A stretch of DNA of 64,000 nucleotides, from positions 577,518-641,517 of the forward strand of contig NC_011678.1 of NCBI RefSeq assembly GCF_000150955.2, read 5' to 3'. The number at the start of each line of letters is the position of its first letter. The first letter of the stretch is position 1. Source of the DNA: Phaeodactylum tricornutum CCAP 1055/1. Its lineage: Eukaryota > Bacillariophyta > Bacillariophyceae > Surirellales > Neidiaceae. Under the pieces are notes generated by a model. That model had not been told where the DNA came from. It was given only the letters and a program-made list of their open reading frames with translations, and did not search any database. The position numbers were made by a program, and so were the translations under genes. Positions 22,343 through 30,931 of the stretch are shown piece by piece.

Positions 22343-22786
22343 ATGCTTAGATCTTGCCGTATTCCGCCAGTTCTGAACCGAATTTGTGATGAGCAAGTTC
22401 AATTTGCCTTGCTCGTCACGAACGACGGCGAGTTGTTGGGTTCATCGACGCAGCATCTACACAGCGACTCTTCCACATGGAATCCTTCCATTACCAAAGA
22501 CCCGGAATCATTCGGAACGTTATTGGCAGACATCGCTATGGACTATCAACGGCTCGGTGAAGAATATGCCGGCATTGATGCAACTCAACGATCAAAATCG
22601 CACATGCAATGTCTATTGTTGGAACTAGATCTTGGATTGGTGGGTGTATCGAGCTGCCTCGGAACTGACTGTCTCGTCCTAGCTGTGGCTAAATCGGATG
22701 CTCCACCGGGACTGCTAAAGGCAAGGCTGCAAACGGTTGCGGTTTACGTACAAGAAGCTCTGTCGACCATTACAGAAACAGCTTGA
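22343..22786 (+). CDS. LAMTOR2: LAMTOR2/p14 homologue, Ragulator roadblock subunit
   Basis: 147 residues, one exon. The roadblock/LC7 fold is recognised from the N-terminal helix and first strand (M-L-R-S-C-R-I-P-P-V-L-N-R-I ... F-A-L-L-V-T-N-D-G-E-L-L-G-S-S), the middle helix (L-A-D-I-A-M-D-Y-Q-R-L-G), the strands C-L-L-L-E-L-D-L-G-L-V-G-V-S-S and L-V-L-A-V-A-K-S, and the final helix L-L-K-A-R-L-Q-T-V-A-V-Y-V-Q-E-A-L. This order matches human LAMTOR2 along its length, including the M-L-R-x start. LAMTOR2 pairs with LAMTOR3 in Ragulator on the lysosome/vacuole, which anchors Rag GTPases for TORC1 activation. A Ser/Asp-rich insert of about 20 residues follows the first strand. The ATG at 22343 is chosen because the six upstream codons lack an ATG and M-L-R fits the family. 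Confidence 0.85.
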   Translation: MLRSCRIPPVLNRICDEQVQFALLVTNDGELLGSSTQHLHSDSSTWNPSITKDPESFGTLLADIAMDYQRLGEEYAGIDATQRSKSHMQCLLLELDLGLVGVSSCLGTDCLVLAVAKSDAPPGLLKARLQTVAVYVQEALSTITETA

Positions 22787-23049
22787 GCTACGTAATAGTT
22801 TCTTGAGTGGCGCATACCTAGCAGAAGGGGGAGTTGCACGGTCTACTCAGGAACCGCTCTCACTTGATCTCTCAGCCACCAAATTTACGAATGCTTCGTA
22901 CTGACGAACTCATAATAACGCTTCAGACCAGTTACTCAGATCTTGTAAAAAGAGCAAAAATTTTTCCAAACTTATTCTCTCTTATACTTAAGTTAGTGAA
23001 TATTGAAAGGCTATTGTTTATATGCATTGCGACTGTTTTCTGGATCTCA

Positions 23050-24438
23050 TTACACAGATCGTAGTTCAGGATAGTCCGCGACCACTTCGCGAAGTGTCAG
23101 GCTTTCGGTTCGGTCTTCAGGAGTCCACAAAATTTCGGCGCTTTGCAAACAATCGTCGGTACGTACATCGGAAGCAATCTTACGCAATGCTTCCTCCACA
23201 TCTTGGATTGATCGAATCATGGGAACTTTGGTTGAGTCTCCGTCAATGGCTAATATAAGTGTCACAACTGCCATGGTAGCTTTGCCACTATTTCCGGAAC
23301 CGCGACTATCAGGACTTTCGCTGTAGTCGACGCCACCGTACTGACTTACGGTCTCTTCTTCGAATTTGCTCCGCTCTTTAATAGATACCGTGTTATAGTC
23401 CCGTTGGGCCTTTGTACGGTCGTCAAAGTGCTTGTATCGTGTCGTTGCCGAAACAATAGAATTTTTGCGTCGGAGCAATTCCAACGCAACTTGAGAAGTC
23501 AAATTTTGAATACCCATGCGGCTGTCCGTCTTGGAGGTTCGAGCCAAGCGGCTCAGCGCACTTAAGATAGAGTTGGTATCGTCGCGATTGGGGACTTCAA
23601 GGGCTACACTGACCTGCACGACGGAGGTCCCAGCACCAAGAGCACTCATTTCAACATTGCTTTTCCATATAGACGTACCCGAATCATCATTTCCCCAAGA
23701 AGAGGTGGCCGTTCCGTCGCGGGCGCTACGAATTGCGTTGGTAATCATAAAGCCAAGTCCGCCCAAAAACAGTAAATCGAAAAAGCTCGGTCCACGATTG
23801 TAAGTCATAACACCAGGTCCTCCAAAGAAGAACGGCCGCGGCATGAACGGGTTGTAAAAGGGACTCGCGAATGGTGTAACAAAGGGAGTGATCGTGGGTG
23901 CAATAGTTACACCAGGACGGGTGCCGTAGTAGCGTGGCGAATACCCCCGCGAGTAGCCGCCACCGTAGGACCGGGAAGGCGACATCATACGACTAGAGCT
24001 TTGGCGCGGCGCGGAGAACGAACCACCCATCCGACCTCCCGACATGGCCGCATCAGCTGCCATAGGTGATAGCATGAGCACCAGTGTCAGCATAGTAGCG
24101 GCAATCACAGCACTGGGATCCTTTACCATATTCTGCAAGGCTGTTGCTATAATCGGGGTAGGATCAGTCGACCTTTTCTCACTCAAAGAAGGGGGAGCAG
24201 TCGTTTCTGCCGCTTTCCCACCGAATTCGTTGCTTGAGAATGGGGAGGTGCTCCACAACGTCGTTGGTATGGATTGCATCGTCACAGCCGGCGCTGCAGT
24301 AAACGTGTGAGAGTGGCGAGCCGTCGGAGAAAAGGCTTCGGATTGCTCTGTTGCGATGGCCACGAACGCCAGTACGGCCAGCGCTTGCGGCCTTCTAGGG
24401 AGTGTAAGGGATCTCTTGCACATTTGCTTCATTGTCAT
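23050..24438 (-). CDS. DUF1517 (FLAP1-like) plastid membrane protein
   Basis: 462 residues. The N-terminus is a signal peptide ending at S-E-A-F-S-P, an ASAFAP-type motif, then a Ser/Thr-rich transit region, so plastid import is expected. A second hydrophobic stretch (V-I-A-A-T-M-L-T-L-V-L-M-L-S-P-M-A-A-D-A-A) could target the thylakoid. The DUF1517 signature follows: M-S-G-G-R-M-G-G-S-F-S, a Gly/Tyr/Arg-rich run, Pro/Phe-rich strands, a hydrophobic helix (F-F-D-L-L-F-L-G-G-L-G-F-M-I) and the conserved C-terminal domain (V-Q-V-S-V-A-L-E, L-S-R-L-A-R-T-S-K-T-D, and I-L-W-T-P-E at the end). The Arabidopsis member FLAP1 tunes non-photochemical quenching under fluctuating light; the same role here is inference. 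The element TTGACTGTGAG lies about 260 bp upstream. Confidence 0.85.
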   Translation of the reverse strand: MTMKQMCKRSLTLPRRPQALAVLAFVAIATEQSEAFSPTARHSHTFTAAPAVTMQSIPTTLWSTSPFSSNEFGGKAAETTAPPSLSEKRSTDPTPIIATALQNMVKDPSAVIAATMLTLVLMLSPMAADAAMSGGRMGGSFSAPRQSSSRMMSPSRSYGGGYSRGYSPRYYGTRPGVTIAPTITPFVTPFASPFYNPFMPRPFFFGGPGVMTYNRGPSFFDLLFLGGLGFMITNAIRSARDGTATSSWGNDDSGTSIWKSNVEMSALGAGTSVVQVSVALEVPNRDDTNSILSALSRLARTSKTDSRMGIQNLTSQVALELLRRKNSIVSATTRYKHFDDRTKAQRDYNTVSIKERSKFEEETVSQYGGVDYSESPDSRGSGNSGKATMAVVTLILAIDGDSTKVPMIRSIQDVEEALRKIASDVRTDDCLQSAEILWTPEDRTESLTLREVVADYPELRSV

Positions 24439-25382
24439 TTTCGACCTTTTCCTGCCTTGATTACTGAAAAATTGTGATACAGAGCTGACTTCCTGGAAAA
24501 GCTAAAGAGTGCACGATTCCTCGACAAGCGCTAAAGAAGAGGCGTAATGCCTTCAAAACGTGAGATGAGAAAATGTGAGCTGCGTCGATCCCAGATTCTA
24601 AACCAACCTTGACACGATATTTCCGTGGCGGTGTCGCATTTCCATATTGCGTCGATCACGATGAGTTCGATTCTGTTCGCAAGAGAAAAACGACACGTGT
24701 TGACTGTGAGTCTTAACCAATCATTACCAACTAATATTAAGTACTGTTCACACCGTGTCGCCGAGACAGATTGATTGGCTGTGGACGAATGCAGCGGCAG
24801 TGAATTTTTGTGACATAGTTGAAACTATGTCCGAGTACCTATTTGTTTTCTTGTCACGTATCAGCTCGTCCTGTATGTATTGTAAATATCGACTATGGCG
24901 AGATTTAGATTACTCAAAGATCAAAATTGTCAGCTGCCCAGTTTTGCGAGGCACAACGTACATTAGGTCACTTAGAGTTACGAGAAATTCTATTGCGACA
25001 GCAAGATTTCTTACCGGCAAGGCTGCATGGTTCAAGCCAGTCATTAATAGATATGCACATTGTTGTATGGTCGTTTCTAAATCTCGTCTAGCAGATAAAA
25101 AGGAGGTTCAATATGGTTTGCAACCTTTTTGGAAATGTATGCTTGAGCTCAGAGCCGGTAGAAGTTGCTTGGTAATAGTAAGCCAATAGCTTTGGTAAAC
25201 GTTCCATTTCTTAGGTACTGTTCCATATTCAAGGGTTCAGAAGGACCGGCAGGAGAACTCCAAAAGTCTCATCTAAAGAATATTGCGATCCCAAACATGA
25301 AAGCCTAGTACTTGCGAAAAGTACAGCGAATAATAGACTTATCCTTAGTCTTCAAAAGAAGTTACAAATCCTGAAAGCACCT
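24439..25382. other. Intergenic; no supported gene
   Basis: The 944 bp hold the upstream region of the DUF1517 gene (with TTGACTGTGAG at 24700-24710) and the 3' UTR of APH-1. A plus-strand open frame at about 24755-25189 starts at GTG and looks like chance (rich in Cys, Arg, Ser, no family). No RNA gene seen. Confidence 0.4.
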
Positions 25383-26354
25383 CTAATCCTCGTGAAAGGA
25401 TACCGCTGGGGCTTCTCCATGCACCATGGCAATTTGAGAAGGGGGCATGTAGATACGACCCACCCCGGCCCAAAACAGATACGCTGTCACAAAGACCATG
25501 CCCGAGGTCAAAGGAATAGATATTAAACATCCGTGGTTGAAATAATCCGCAGTGGTGAAGACAGCTGCAAAAGAATGAGTGACCAGACATAGTAACAAGG
25601 CAAAATTACCCCCAGTTCGACTATTTCCAAACCATGCACCAACAGATACGTATTCATCCTCACCCTGAGCCCCTCGGTGAAACATACGACGCCGGCGCAT
25701 GCCGAAGAAAGTAAAAAGCATCCAGAAAACATCAAGAATAGAGAACAAGAATGCATATACCGCAGATAATGCCAGCGATGGAACCTGTGGACACGCGTCT
25801 TGGTACAACACGCCCTCACTATCACCGACTTGAGAAGCCCAAAGTGTCCCATACAGCATAATTACATGCATCCCACCAAAGCCGACCCCAGCGGCAACAC
25901 CACAGCTTGCATCGTTTAGTTGTAGTCGTAGCTTTGTCGCCTCGGTCCATTGGTCGCTTTCCTGTGTAATATTTTGTTCGATGCGAGCGTTCGGTGCGTC
26001 GGTGCTGTTGATCCCCTGTTCGGGATGAGCAACGTCCCGACGACGTTGGTCCGACTTTTCCATCGAATTTTGAATTACCTGCTCCACGTTGTGGTACAGC
26101 GCAACAAATCCACATCGAAAGGCAAACTGGAAAAAGACACCGGGGACGAGAGCAGCCAAAGGACCGCCAAGGCCAATGGCGTGGAAAATGGTCCAAGCGA
26201 GACTCGCGGTGACGGCAGCAAGGAGAAAGAAAAAGGCAGCTGTTGTTACTACGATCACAAGTTGGGCCTTCTGATATACTAAGAGTCCAAATAGCGACAG
26301 AAATGGCCCAAAGGCCAACAAGGCCGATCCTATCGTCAAGGAGACTTCGGTCAT
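25383..26354 (-). CDS. APH1: APH-1, gamma-secretase subunit
   Basis: 323 residues from ATG 26354, one exon. Seven hydrophobic segments fit the APH-1 fold. Recognisable parts are the first helix (G-S-A-L-L-A-F-G-P-F-L-S-L-F), the second (V-V-T-T-A-A-F-F-F-L-L-A-A-V-T-A-S-L-A-W), F-R-C-G-F-V-A-L-Y-H, and the family's Gly-rich helix 4 with the G-x-x-x-G pattern (V-A-A-G-V-G-F-G-G-M-H-V). F-W-M-L-F-T-F-F-G and a conserved His in L-V-T-H-S-F-A-A follow. APH-1 is the scaffold of gamma-secretase with presenilin, nicastrin and PEN-2, an intramembrane protease of endosomal and ER membranes. The loop between helices 3 and 4 is longer than in animals. It shares a 524-bp divergent upstream region with the coiled-coil gene at 26879. 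Confidence 0.85.
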   Translation of the reverse strand: MTEVSLTIGSALLAFGPFLSLFGLLVYQKAQLVIVVTTAAFFFLLAAVTASLAWTIFHAIGLGGPLAALVPGVFFQFAFRCGFVALYHNVEQVIQNSMEKSDQRRRDVAHPEQGINSTDAPNARIEQNITQESDQWTEATKLRLQLNDASCGVAAGVGFGGMHVIMLYGTLWASQVGDSEGVLYQDACPQVPSLALSAVYAFLFSILDVFWMLFTFFGMRRRRMFHRGAQGEDEYVSVGAWFGNSRTGGNFALLLCLVTHSFAAVFTTADYFNHGCLISIPLTSGMVFVTAYLFWAGVGRIYMPPSQIAMVHGEAPAVSFHED

Positions 26355-26878
26355 GGTTATGCTTGGCAAAGTGGTGTCAGTACGCTTGCTGGTGTCTGCT
26401 GCCGGTCGGCAATGCACACTGGTCGTTTCAAATCATGAGCAACGGCAAGAAGAATACCTAAGCCCAAAGACGGTTTTAGATATGGCATACAGAGTTTTCT
26501 GGGACTTGGATACCTAAATTGATTAGTGAAATCTCATTCGCGCTATTTTCGAGATTTAACTAAAACGTGTCTGACTTACTAATTATCCTTGTGTCGTTAC
26601 TTGAATCCCCACCAACGGTCAAGTCATGCCCGAATCGTGCGAACAAATAGGGCGCCACACAGTTGTCCGTTCACGGAAATCAACGTAAAGTTGATGCTGA
26701 TTGACTTTCGCGTCAAACTTCTTTATACACACCGCCGTGACAAGGGACGACGACAATGGACTGAAGTTTTTTTGTGAGAAAGAGACAGAAGGTCGAACTA
26801 CAAACCGCTAAAGCAGTGACAAGCAGGCGGTTGTTTGAGGAGTCAATCAGTCAGAAAAACACACTTCCCTCGAGGACC
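26355..26878. other. Divergent upstream region of APH-1 and the coiled-coil gene
   Basis: 524 bp between two divergent ATGs. Nothing beyond promoter/5' UTR is recognised. The plus-strand frame is open from 26774 without an ATG. Confidence 0.4.
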
Positions 26879-29074
26879 ATGACGGCAAAAGATACCGTTG
26901 TTTTCGCTTCTTCCGGCAGTGGCGTAGGGAGCCCGCATGGGAATGCAAGTATCTCTCTACTAAACCATGACGTTCGTTTCCAACATCTTACTCCAACCAT
27001 GGAGGTATTAGACGAAGAGATTGTTGCTCCCAGCTCAAGTGAGGATGGTTCCGAGCCTCAAGCCAAAAGTATGAAATCTCTCCTCCTTTTGACTCAGATC
27101 GCTGCGGCGGAAGATCTCCATATAACAAAGGACCAGCCTTACAGCTGCTCTCATCAGAAATCTTTGCAACTTCGACAGCAGCTCGATGAACTACAACGAA
27201 CCAGCCATCCCTATACGGCCAGGCAAATCACTGGGCTAGCCGATGCTATACAAGAGCTGCAATCTCGGGCTATCCTGCTTCAAGTAGAAAACGACGCACA
27301 GTCACAGGACATCCAGCAGTTGTACAGCAAGTTAAAAGAGACACACAAAGAAAATAACAAACTTGAAAAGTCCTTGGCGCGAATGACTCGAAAATACCAG
27401 AAATTGCTCGACAAATCGGAACGTCAGCGACGCGAGCGCAAAACTTTGATTCAACATGTCAAGTCTCTATTGCAAAAAGGTAAAACCGACGAAGTGTCTC
27501 GACGTGATTTGGAAGAAGCCAATCAAGTGTACAAAATATACACCCACGAGCAGTTCCTGGCGCAAAGCGTTCGAGAGCGAACGACCTCTACCGATAGCAA
27601 TTTTTCCGACGCCGATGCCTTGGACTTTGGCGAAGATGGACAAGGTGATGATTCGGCAAGCAGCAAATCCTCGAACATATCTCTGGTAACAAGTGAATGC
27701 GTCGCAACTGTGCGTTTGGCGGCGGCTGCAAAGCCCCAGCTTTTGTCTCCGCTTAGCAATACAGAAGGTCATGAAACGTGGACAACGTCCAGCGAGACCA
27801 GTGGGTCTGGTACCATAACGACCATTGCTACCCCCAACAACGCAGACGACTCTTCCAGACTTTGTGAATACTCCTTGCGATTTATAAATGGAGCAAAAAC
27901 AGGGCTTATGATCCACGAAATTGCACTAAATCAGCAGAGCATTGACGAAATAAGCTCGCCCTCGGCACTACTGAGCTCCGCGATGCTTGAGGAGAATGAA
28001 GTCGGAGACTGCGTCCCTCTGCAAGGTACTACACCACATAAAAATGCATTTTCCATGAGTTTTGGCTTTGAATCTTTTCTTCATCGAAATAAAGCCGAAG
28101 ATAAGGATATACAGGATATCGAAAGCCGTGCATTCTTGGTTTCCGGATATACAGAGGACTTCGATAGCGAAGCCAACACAAAACCTCCTGTCGGAGCTCG
28201 ATTGATTGCCATAGACAACAAACCAGTACACGATACATGGACTTTGACAGACGTTTATGAAAAACTACGTGCCACTTGCGGTGATGACGTCAATGACAGG
28301 CACAGCGATACACTAACATTAAGCTTTCGCAACGACACACTCTCAACGAAGTGCAAGGAAGCCTTGAAGCAGCAGATAGAAGCAGAATCAAACGAAGTTG
28401 CCTCGGAGATGCTTATATGCACGTCCAAGGAGAAATTTTACGAAAAGGCAAGTCCCTTCAGTTTTGGTTTTTTGAAGCCCAGTTCCAGCACTCGCAAGCA
28501 TTTGAAAGAGATTGAGCCGGCAAGAGAGGATGCGGAGAATTCATCCGCAGAACAAGACACGTCGAAGGCTAAGAAGCAAAGTGTGATCGAGACCGAACCC
28601 AAGGAGTCTCTAGACGAGTTCGAGCTGGGAAAATCCTCGGGAATTAATTTTGGTTTCTTGATGGCCAAAGCCGCCAGCCCAAAAGTTTTCACGACCCAGG
28701 ATGATCAAGTTGCGTCCTGCCCTGCCAGCGCTTCTAGCGAATCCAATTGTCCGCAAAGTATTAAGGACTCAGCTCGAAAGTATCAGTTCTGGAAACTTGC
28801 AAAGGAGACTGGGCCGCCGTGTGACAAGACACTCAGCACGTTGGAGAGCACAACGGAGCAATGTGCTACCGAGAAGAAATCTCATAGTACCACGAATTCA
28901 TTTCAACTGAATTTCTGGGGTAGATCCCAATCTACTCCACACAAACACAACGCGAGCGAACAACTCTGCCCTTCCCCAAACGCGCAAATAAAAACGTCGG
29001 TAAACAGCTTGAGTGCACGAGCCAGTAGTCGTGCCGATGACCAGACTGGGGATCCTTGCTCTGACCAAGACTAG
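26879..29074 (+). CDS. Coiled-coil protein with PDZ-like segment and repeated F-G-F motifs
   Basis: 731 residues from ATG 26879. Residues ~90-205 are a long coiled coil (Q-L-R-Q-Q-L-D-E-L, then L-Y-S-K-L-K-E-T-H-K-E-N-N-K-L-E-K-S-L). A segment near residues 415-480 reads like a degenerate PDZ domain: A-F-L-V-S-G-Y-T, V-G-A-R-L-I-A-I-D-N-K-P-V, W-T-L-T-D-V-Y-E-K-L-R, L-T-L-S-F-R-N-D. Four related short motifs are spaced through the protein: F-S-M-S-F-G-F-E-S-F-L, S-P-F-S-F-G-F-L-K-P, G-I-N-F-G-F-L-M-A-K and F-Q-L-N-F-W-G-R. They look like repeated docking motifs, each followed by a basic or Ser-rich stretch. No enzyme domain seen; a scaffold role is inference. Confidence 0.78.
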   Translation: MTAKDTVVFASSGSGVGSPHGNASISLLNHDVRFQHLTPTMEVLDEEIVAPSSSEDGSEPQAKSMKSLLLLTQIAAAEDLHITKDQPYSCSHQKSLQLRQQLDELQRTSHPYTARQITGLADAIQELQSRAILLQVENDAQSQDIQQLYSKLKETHKENNKLEKSLARMTRKYQKLLDKSERQRRERKTLIQHVKSLLQKGKTDEVSRRDLEEANQVYKIYTHEQFLAQSVRERTTSTDSNFSDADALDFGEDGQGDDSASSKSSNISLVTSECVATVRLAAAAKPQLLSPLSNTEGHETWTTSSETSGSGTITTIATPNNADDSSRLCEYSLRFINGAKTGLMIHEIALNQQSIDEISSPSALLSSAMLEENEVGDCVPLQGTTPHKNAFSMSFGFESFLHRNKAEDKDIQDIESRAFLVSGYTEDFDSEANTKPPVGARLIAIDNKPVHDTWTLTDVYEKLRATCGDDVNDRHSDTLTLSFRNDTLSTKCKEALKQQIEAESNEVASEMLICTSKEKFYEKASPFSFGFLKPSSSTRKHLKEIEPAREDAENSSAEQDTSKAKKQSVIETEPKESLDEFELGKSSGINFGFLMAKAASPKVFTTQDDQVASCPASASSESNCPQSIKDSARKYQFWKLAKETGPPCDKTLSTLESTTEQCATEKKSHSTTNSFQLNFWGRSQSTPHKHNASEQLCPSPNAQIKTSVNSLSARASSRADDQTGDPCSDQD

Positions 29075-29176
29075 CCCATCAGTCATCATACTAGCTATCA
29101 CCTTCGCAAAATCAATTACATGCGGCAAAAAGATAAAACCAATTTATGGTTTTGGTCTACTAGTTCTACTTTATAG

Positions 29177-30364
29177 TTAAGGAAAAAGATTACTGGGCTT
29201 CAGCTGCTTTTGCTGGGAAGTGATGGCAGGTTCCTTAAGAAAGCCCTCAATAACGGTTTGAGGCGATCCAGCTCTCGTAATCCTTCGTTCTTTCGCTTTT
29301 CGTTGGGTGGATCTTGTATCCCGTTCACTCCTAGTCAAGCTTCGGATAGGCAAAGACAGTGCATTCGGCGCTACTCGTTTCAGCTTCGATTTCCGAGGCG
29401 TTGTTGGGCACACCGAAGTATTCTTGAGATGATCAAAGCCCCGCTTAACAGAAGGAGGCGGCACGAGTCCGACAAAGTCGCCTCTTAAACGTCCTGTATT
29501 TTTGCGCTGTCGAGCCGTTCGAGTAGTGGCAGTTTTAGTGAGAGGCTCTAACACTATAAATCGAATCATTCCGAAATCTTCAAGCTTCCTTGCCATGTCT
29601 GCAATTTCACCCTTTGATATAAAAGGATCGTCCTCACCTTCGTGGAGATCCCGAGGACCAAACGTACAATACAGTTCTTCTTGGTCTCGCCGCTTTGCGA
29701 GTATTCCTTGCATAGTATCAGGATCGATCTGTTGAGTACCCTTCCAAAATGATATCTGCTGCAGCTCTCCTTTTCTTAAAAAGGATACGTTGTAGTGTTC
29801 CAGAATCGTGCTACTGGAGGCCAAAATCTCTTTAAAACAATGGAGACAGAAGGGTAGGTATACCCGGCCTGGTCGATGACCAGCATCTCGACTCAGCTTT
29901 AGTACACAATCCTTGACGAGATTAACTAAAGTCGTTTTGAAAAACGATCTACTCCAGTGCTGGACATTCCATCCTGCAGGAATCCAAAAATAGTCGAGGA
30001 TTACTTGGTCGAAGCCCTCGTCTATTAAATCAAAATGCTTCTTCAGCGTTCGACAGAACGTTTGCCGATTAAAGTTTCCGTCGAAATGCCGATCATCTCG
30101 ATAGATTGCCCCTTTTTCCTGGGAGACAGTGTAAACATCTACATGACAATGTTCTTCTGTAGCTACACAACGAGCAAGATCACGTCCATCCATCTGCGTC
30201 AGTATGTTCTGTTTTACAGAGTCCACCACTCTCTCGACCAAAGAAATTCTACCACCGCCATTGGATATTCCCTCGCAACCAGGACGTTGCTTAAAAAGGG
30301 ACAACGTTTCAATCTTCGGATAAGACACTCCCAGAAGAAGGACCTTTGGGCGACTTTTTCTCAT
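29177..30364 (-). CDS. Unknown protein with alpha/beta core and basic tail with PIP-like box
   Basis: 395 residues from ATG 30364. The N-terminal 220 residues alternate helices and hydrophobic strands: P-K-V-L-L-L-G-V-S-Y, H-V-D-V-Y-T-V, D-Q-V-I-L-D-Y-F-W-I-P, and G-R-V-Y-L-P-F-C-L-H-C-F-K-E. This could be a Rossmann-like or methyltransferase-like fold, but no SAM or nucleotide motif is clear. The C-terminal ~110 residues are basic and disordered and end with S-P-Q-T-V-I-E-G-F-L-K, close to the PCNA-interacting consensus Q-x-x-[ILM]-x-x-[FY]-[FY]. A second Arg/Lys patch (R-Q-R-K-N-T-G-R-L-R-G-D) could be a nuclear signal. The gene is tail to tail with the coiled-coil gene (102 bp). Confidence 0.72.
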   Translation of the reverse strand: MRKSRPKVLLLGVSYPKIETLSLFKQRPGCEGISNGGGRISLVERVVDSVKQNILTQMDGRDLARCVATEEHCHVDVYTVSQEKGAIYRDDRHFDGNFNRQTFCRTLKKHFDLIDEGFDQVILDYFWIPAGWNVQHWSRSFFKTTLVNLVKDCVLKLSRDAGHRPGRVYLPFCLHCFKEILASSSTILEHYNVSFLRKGELQQISFWKGTQQIDPDTMQGILAKRRDQEELYCTFGPRDLHEGEDDPFISKGEIADMARKLEDFGMIRFIVLEPLTKTATTRTARQRKNTGRLRGDFVGLVPPPSVKRGFDHLKNTSVCPTTPRKSKLKRVAPNALSLPIRSLTRSERDTRSTQRKAKERRITRAGSPQTVIEGFLKEPAITSQQKQLKPSNLFP

Positions 30365-30931
30365 GGTACACTATTATTCCAACTACTACTCATTGCCAAA
30401 TGAGACTCGATCAAGGACAATCGTGGTGACGTTACAAAGATCATGCCAGGAAATTACATTACCGAGACAAGGTAGTCTTTTGGCGATCGGATGACACAAA
30501 CAGTTACAGTTCGTGGATATCGAAACAGGCATGTTCACAGAGCGGCGGGACTGAGGTTCAGGTCACGGATGCTGACGAAGGTAAGAATGCCTGACGTTCA
30601 AGAATGAAAACCGAATAATTGAAGTATGGAACTTGTGTTTCCACTCCCAGACAACTGACAATGAACTTTACTGTTATTCGATGGTGAATGAAAGTATATC
30701 GGAAACATCTCTGATAGATTTATACCCTCGTCAAACATCCTCAGACAAAGTACCGCAGCATTTCGTCGCTATGTTTCCAACAATTTAGACGCAATGTCCG
30801 ATGCACTGCGATGACCGCAGAATAGAAGGCTACGGTATGACTGCGGTCTACATTGTGCCGAGAAACATCGGATTCGGTCCTGTTTTGGAATAGAATACAA
30901 AATGCCTTCATTTACATTAAGCAATATCTTG
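30365..30931. other. Intergenic
   Basis: Upstream of the 29177-30364 gene and downstream of the Cys-rich gene. Contains CAGTTACAGTTC at about 30501-30512. No gene or RNA recognised. Confidence 0.4.

Noticed and set aside
24755-25189. 144-codon plus-strand open frame
   Set aside because: Starts at GTG, has an odd composition rich in Cys and Arg, matches no family, and lies in the upstream and 3' regions of two good genes.
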